A stretch of DNA of 64,000 nucleotides from Phlebotomus papatasi (taxonomy: Eukaryota; Arthropoda; Insecta; Diptera; Psychodidae). The DNA lies in assembly GCF_024763615.1 (NCBI RefSeq), contig NW_026604597.1:62001-126000 (forward strand), written 5' to 3'. The notes under the pieces were generated by a model that saw only the letters and a program-made list of their open reading frames with translations, had not been told where the DNA came from and made no database searches. The position numbers and the translations under genes were made by a program. This document shows positions 61,750 to 64,000 of the stretch, piece after piece (positions within the stretch are counted from its first letter, which is position 1; each line of letters starts with the position of its first letter).

Positions 61750-63450
61750 GTACTGGATAGAGGGGGATAGAGGGGTCTCAAATTATGCACCTCGAATTTA
61801 GAGTCCCCCCCATTCAGAGCCCCCCTGAGGCTAGATTTGTGCAAAATTTCAATTGAAAATAAGCAAAATTGAATGAGAATTTCATAAGTGTTTTAAAATC
61901 TTTAAAGTTAATTATCTCGAATAGTATGGGATAGAGGGGTCTCAAATTATGCACCCATTTAGAGCCCCCCTGAGGCTAGATTTGTGCAAAATTTCAAAAT
62001 TGAATGAAATTTCATAAGCAAAATTGAATGAGAATTTCATAAGTGCAAAAGTTCAATTTTGAAAATCTTTAAACTTGATTATCTCGAATAGTACGGGATA
62101 GAGGGGTCTCAAACTATGCACCTATTTTTAAAGTTGATTATCTCGAATAGTACGGGATAGAGGGGTCTCAAACTATGCACCTATTTAGAGCCCCCCTGAG
62201 GCTAGATTTGTGCAAAATTTCAAATGAAAATAAGCAAAATTGAATGAGAATTTCATAAGTGTTTTAAAATCTTTAAAGTTAATTATCTCGAATAGTATGG
62301 GATAGAGGGGTCTCAAATTATGCACCCATTTAGAGCCCCCCTGAGGCTAGATTTGTGCAAAATTTCAATTGAAAATAAGCAAAATTGAATGAGAATTTCA
62401 TAAGTGTTTAAAAATCTTTAAAGTTAATTATCTCGAATAGTATGGGATAGAGGGGTCTCAAATTATGCACCCATTTAGAGCCCCCCTGAGGCTAGATTTG
62501 TGCAAAATTTCAAATGAAAATAAGCAAAATTGAATGAGAATTTCATAAGTGTTTTAAAATCTTTAAAGTTGATTATCTCGAATAGTACGGGATAGAGGGG
62601 TCTCAAACTATGCACCAAATTTAGAGCCCCCCTGAGGCTAGATTTGTGCAAAATTTCAATTGAAAATAAGCAAAATTGAATGAGAATTTCATAAGTGTTT
62701 TAAAATCTTTAAAGTTAATTATCTCGAATAGTATGGGATAGAGGGGTCTCAAATTATGCACCCATTTCAGAGCCCCCCTGAGGATAGATTTGTGCAAAAT
62801 TTCAATTGAAAATAAGCAAAATTGAATGAGAATTTCATAAGTGTTTAAAAATCTTTAAACTTGATTATCTCGAATAGTACGGGATAGAGGAGTCTCAAAC
62901 TATGCACCTATTTAGAGCCCCCCTTAGGCTAGATTTGTGCAAAATTTCAAATGAAAATAAGCAAAATTGAATGAGAATTTGATAAGTATTTTAAAATATT
63001 TAAAGTTGATTATCTCGAATAGTACGGGATAGAGGGGTCTCAAACTATGCACCTATTTAGAGCCCCCCTGAGGCTAGATTTGTGCAAAATTTCAATTGAA
63101 AATAAGCAAAATTGAATGAGAATTTCATAAGTGTTTTAAAATCTTTAAAGTTAATTATCTCGAATAGTATGGGATAGAGGGGTCTCAAATTACGCACCCA
63201 TTCAGAGCCCCCCTGAGGATAGATTTGTGCAAAATTTCAATTGAAAATAAGCAAAATTGAATGAGAATTTCATAAGTGTTTAAAAATCTTTAAAGTTGAT
63301 TATCTCGAATAGTACGGGATAGAGGGGTCTCAAACTATGCATCCATTTACCTGAGGGATTTATGCAAAATTTCTCAAAATTGAATGAGAATTTCATAAGT
63401 GTTTTAAAATCTTTGTTAATTATCTCGAATAGTATGGGATAGACTCAAAT
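61750..63450. repeat. Scrambled and multiply deleted satellite monomers
   Basis: Several monomers here are broken in ways not seen elsewhere. At 61757-61815 the motifs GGGATAGAGG and CTCGAATTTAG are out of order and followed by an eight-C run. At 61990-62130 fragments of the middle third are shuffled. At 62615 and 62765 two allelic spellings are fused (CCAAATTTAG, CCATTTCAG). At 63345-63445 one monomer has at least five separate small deletions. Much of the rest parallels 57.6-58.9 kb (AATTACGCAC at 58001 and 63188). Confidence 0.8.
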
Positions 63451-64000
63451 TATGCACCCATTTAGAGCCCCCCTGAGGCTAGATATGTGCAAAATTTCAA
63501 ATGAAAATAAGCAAAATTGAATGAGAATTTCATAAGTGTTTTAAAATCTTTAAAGTTAATTATCTCGAATAGTATGGGATAGAGGGGTCTCAAATTATGC
63601 ACCCATTCAGAGCCCCCCTGAGGATAGATTTGTGCAAAATTTCAATTGAAAATAAGCAAAATTGAATGAGAATTTCATAAGTGTTTAAAAATCTTTAAAG
63701 TTAATTATCTCGAATAGTATGGGATAGAGGGGTCTCAAATTATGCACCCATTCAGAGCTCCCCTGAGGATAGATTTGTGCAAAATTTCAATTGAAAATAA
63801 GCAAAATTGAATGAGAATTTCATAAGTATTTTAAAATCTTTAAAGTTGATTATCTCGAATAGTACGGGATAGAGGGGTCTCAAACTGTGCACCAATTCAG
63901 AGCCCCCCTGAGGCTAGATTTGTGCAAAATTTCAATTAAAAATAAGCAAAATTGAATGAGAATTTCATAAGTGTTTTAAAATCTTTAAAGTTAATTATCT

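Larger units (their letters stand above)
42742..64000. repeat. 145-bp satellite array, block 3 (about 147 monomers)
   Basis: Resumes in register with TTAATTATCTCG and runs to the window end. Variants common here and rarer elsewhere include GAGCCTCCC, CACCTATTTAG with CCCTTAGG, ACGGAATAG, CAAAAGAAAAT and ATTTGATAAG. The TTTCG form of the CENP-B-box-like motif is nearly absent; I noted one, near 44779. Confidence 0.98.

Noticed and set aside
1..64000. Endogenous virus or retroelement sequences
   Set aside because: No reverse transcriptase, protease, integrase or LTR-like pairs seen; both insertions have DNA-transposon termini.
1..64000. Telomeric repeats (TTAGG or TTAGGG arrays) or rDNA/tRNA genes
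   Set aside because: No tandem TTAGG-type runs, cloverleaf-like segments or conserved rRNA text seen; CCCTTAGG occurs only as a monomer variant.

Overview
The window is almost wholly one AT-rich tandem satellite with a 145-bp monomer (about 34% GC; roughly 395-400 copies, about 57.6 kb), interrupted by two DNA transposons. I see no host gene, rRNA, tRNA or CRISPR array. Satellite organisation with layered higher-order repeats (HORs), a pogo/CENP-B-type transposase with a spliced 5' leader, introns of 60-150 bp and AATAAA signals all indicate an animal genome. An arthropod, probably an insect, is my inference from the transposon protein families; no species can be named. The likely setting is centromeric or pericentromeric heterochromatin.

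Layout: satellite block 1 (1-24432); a 2192-bp pogo/Tigger-like element (24433-26624) with TA target-site duplications and a transposase pseudogene; satellite block 2 (26625-38564); a 4177-bp terminal-inverted-repeat element (38565-42741) with two decayed convergent genes; satellite block 3 (42742-64000). The satellite resumes exactly in register after each insertion, so both elements jumped into a pre-existing array.

The array has several levels of order. Recognisable multi-monomer blocks include: a 6-mer block in three dispersed copies (146, 5373, 7407); a 9-mer of 1306 bp (2036 on); a block of about 4.0-4.2 kb (13.25-21.2 kb) carrying 62-bp truncated monomers; an exact-looking 8-mer duplication of 1159 bp (20.0-22.4 kb); a 26-mer of 3770 bp flanking the first transposon; a 22/23-mer of about 3.2 kb (31.6-38 kb); an 18-mer of 2609 bp in three tandem copies (48.2-55.5 kb); and an 8-mer of 1160 bp (58.6-60.9 kb).

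The most notable points follow. The only two CpGs of the consensus monomer lie in a 17-bp motif with the spacing of the mammalian CENP-B box. The best variant matches 8 of the 9 core positions, and the common variant matches 7. The same array carries a transposon whose protein belongs to the pogo family from which CENP-B arose. The first transposon has a paralogous empty site 6 kb away, and it looks already defective when it landed. The second transposon appears to combine a DUF4806-type gene with an 'IDGLP/WPIL' type gene and may be an undescribed two-gene DNA transposon family. The right edge (61.75-63.45 kb) contains scrambled monomers that may be assembly damage.
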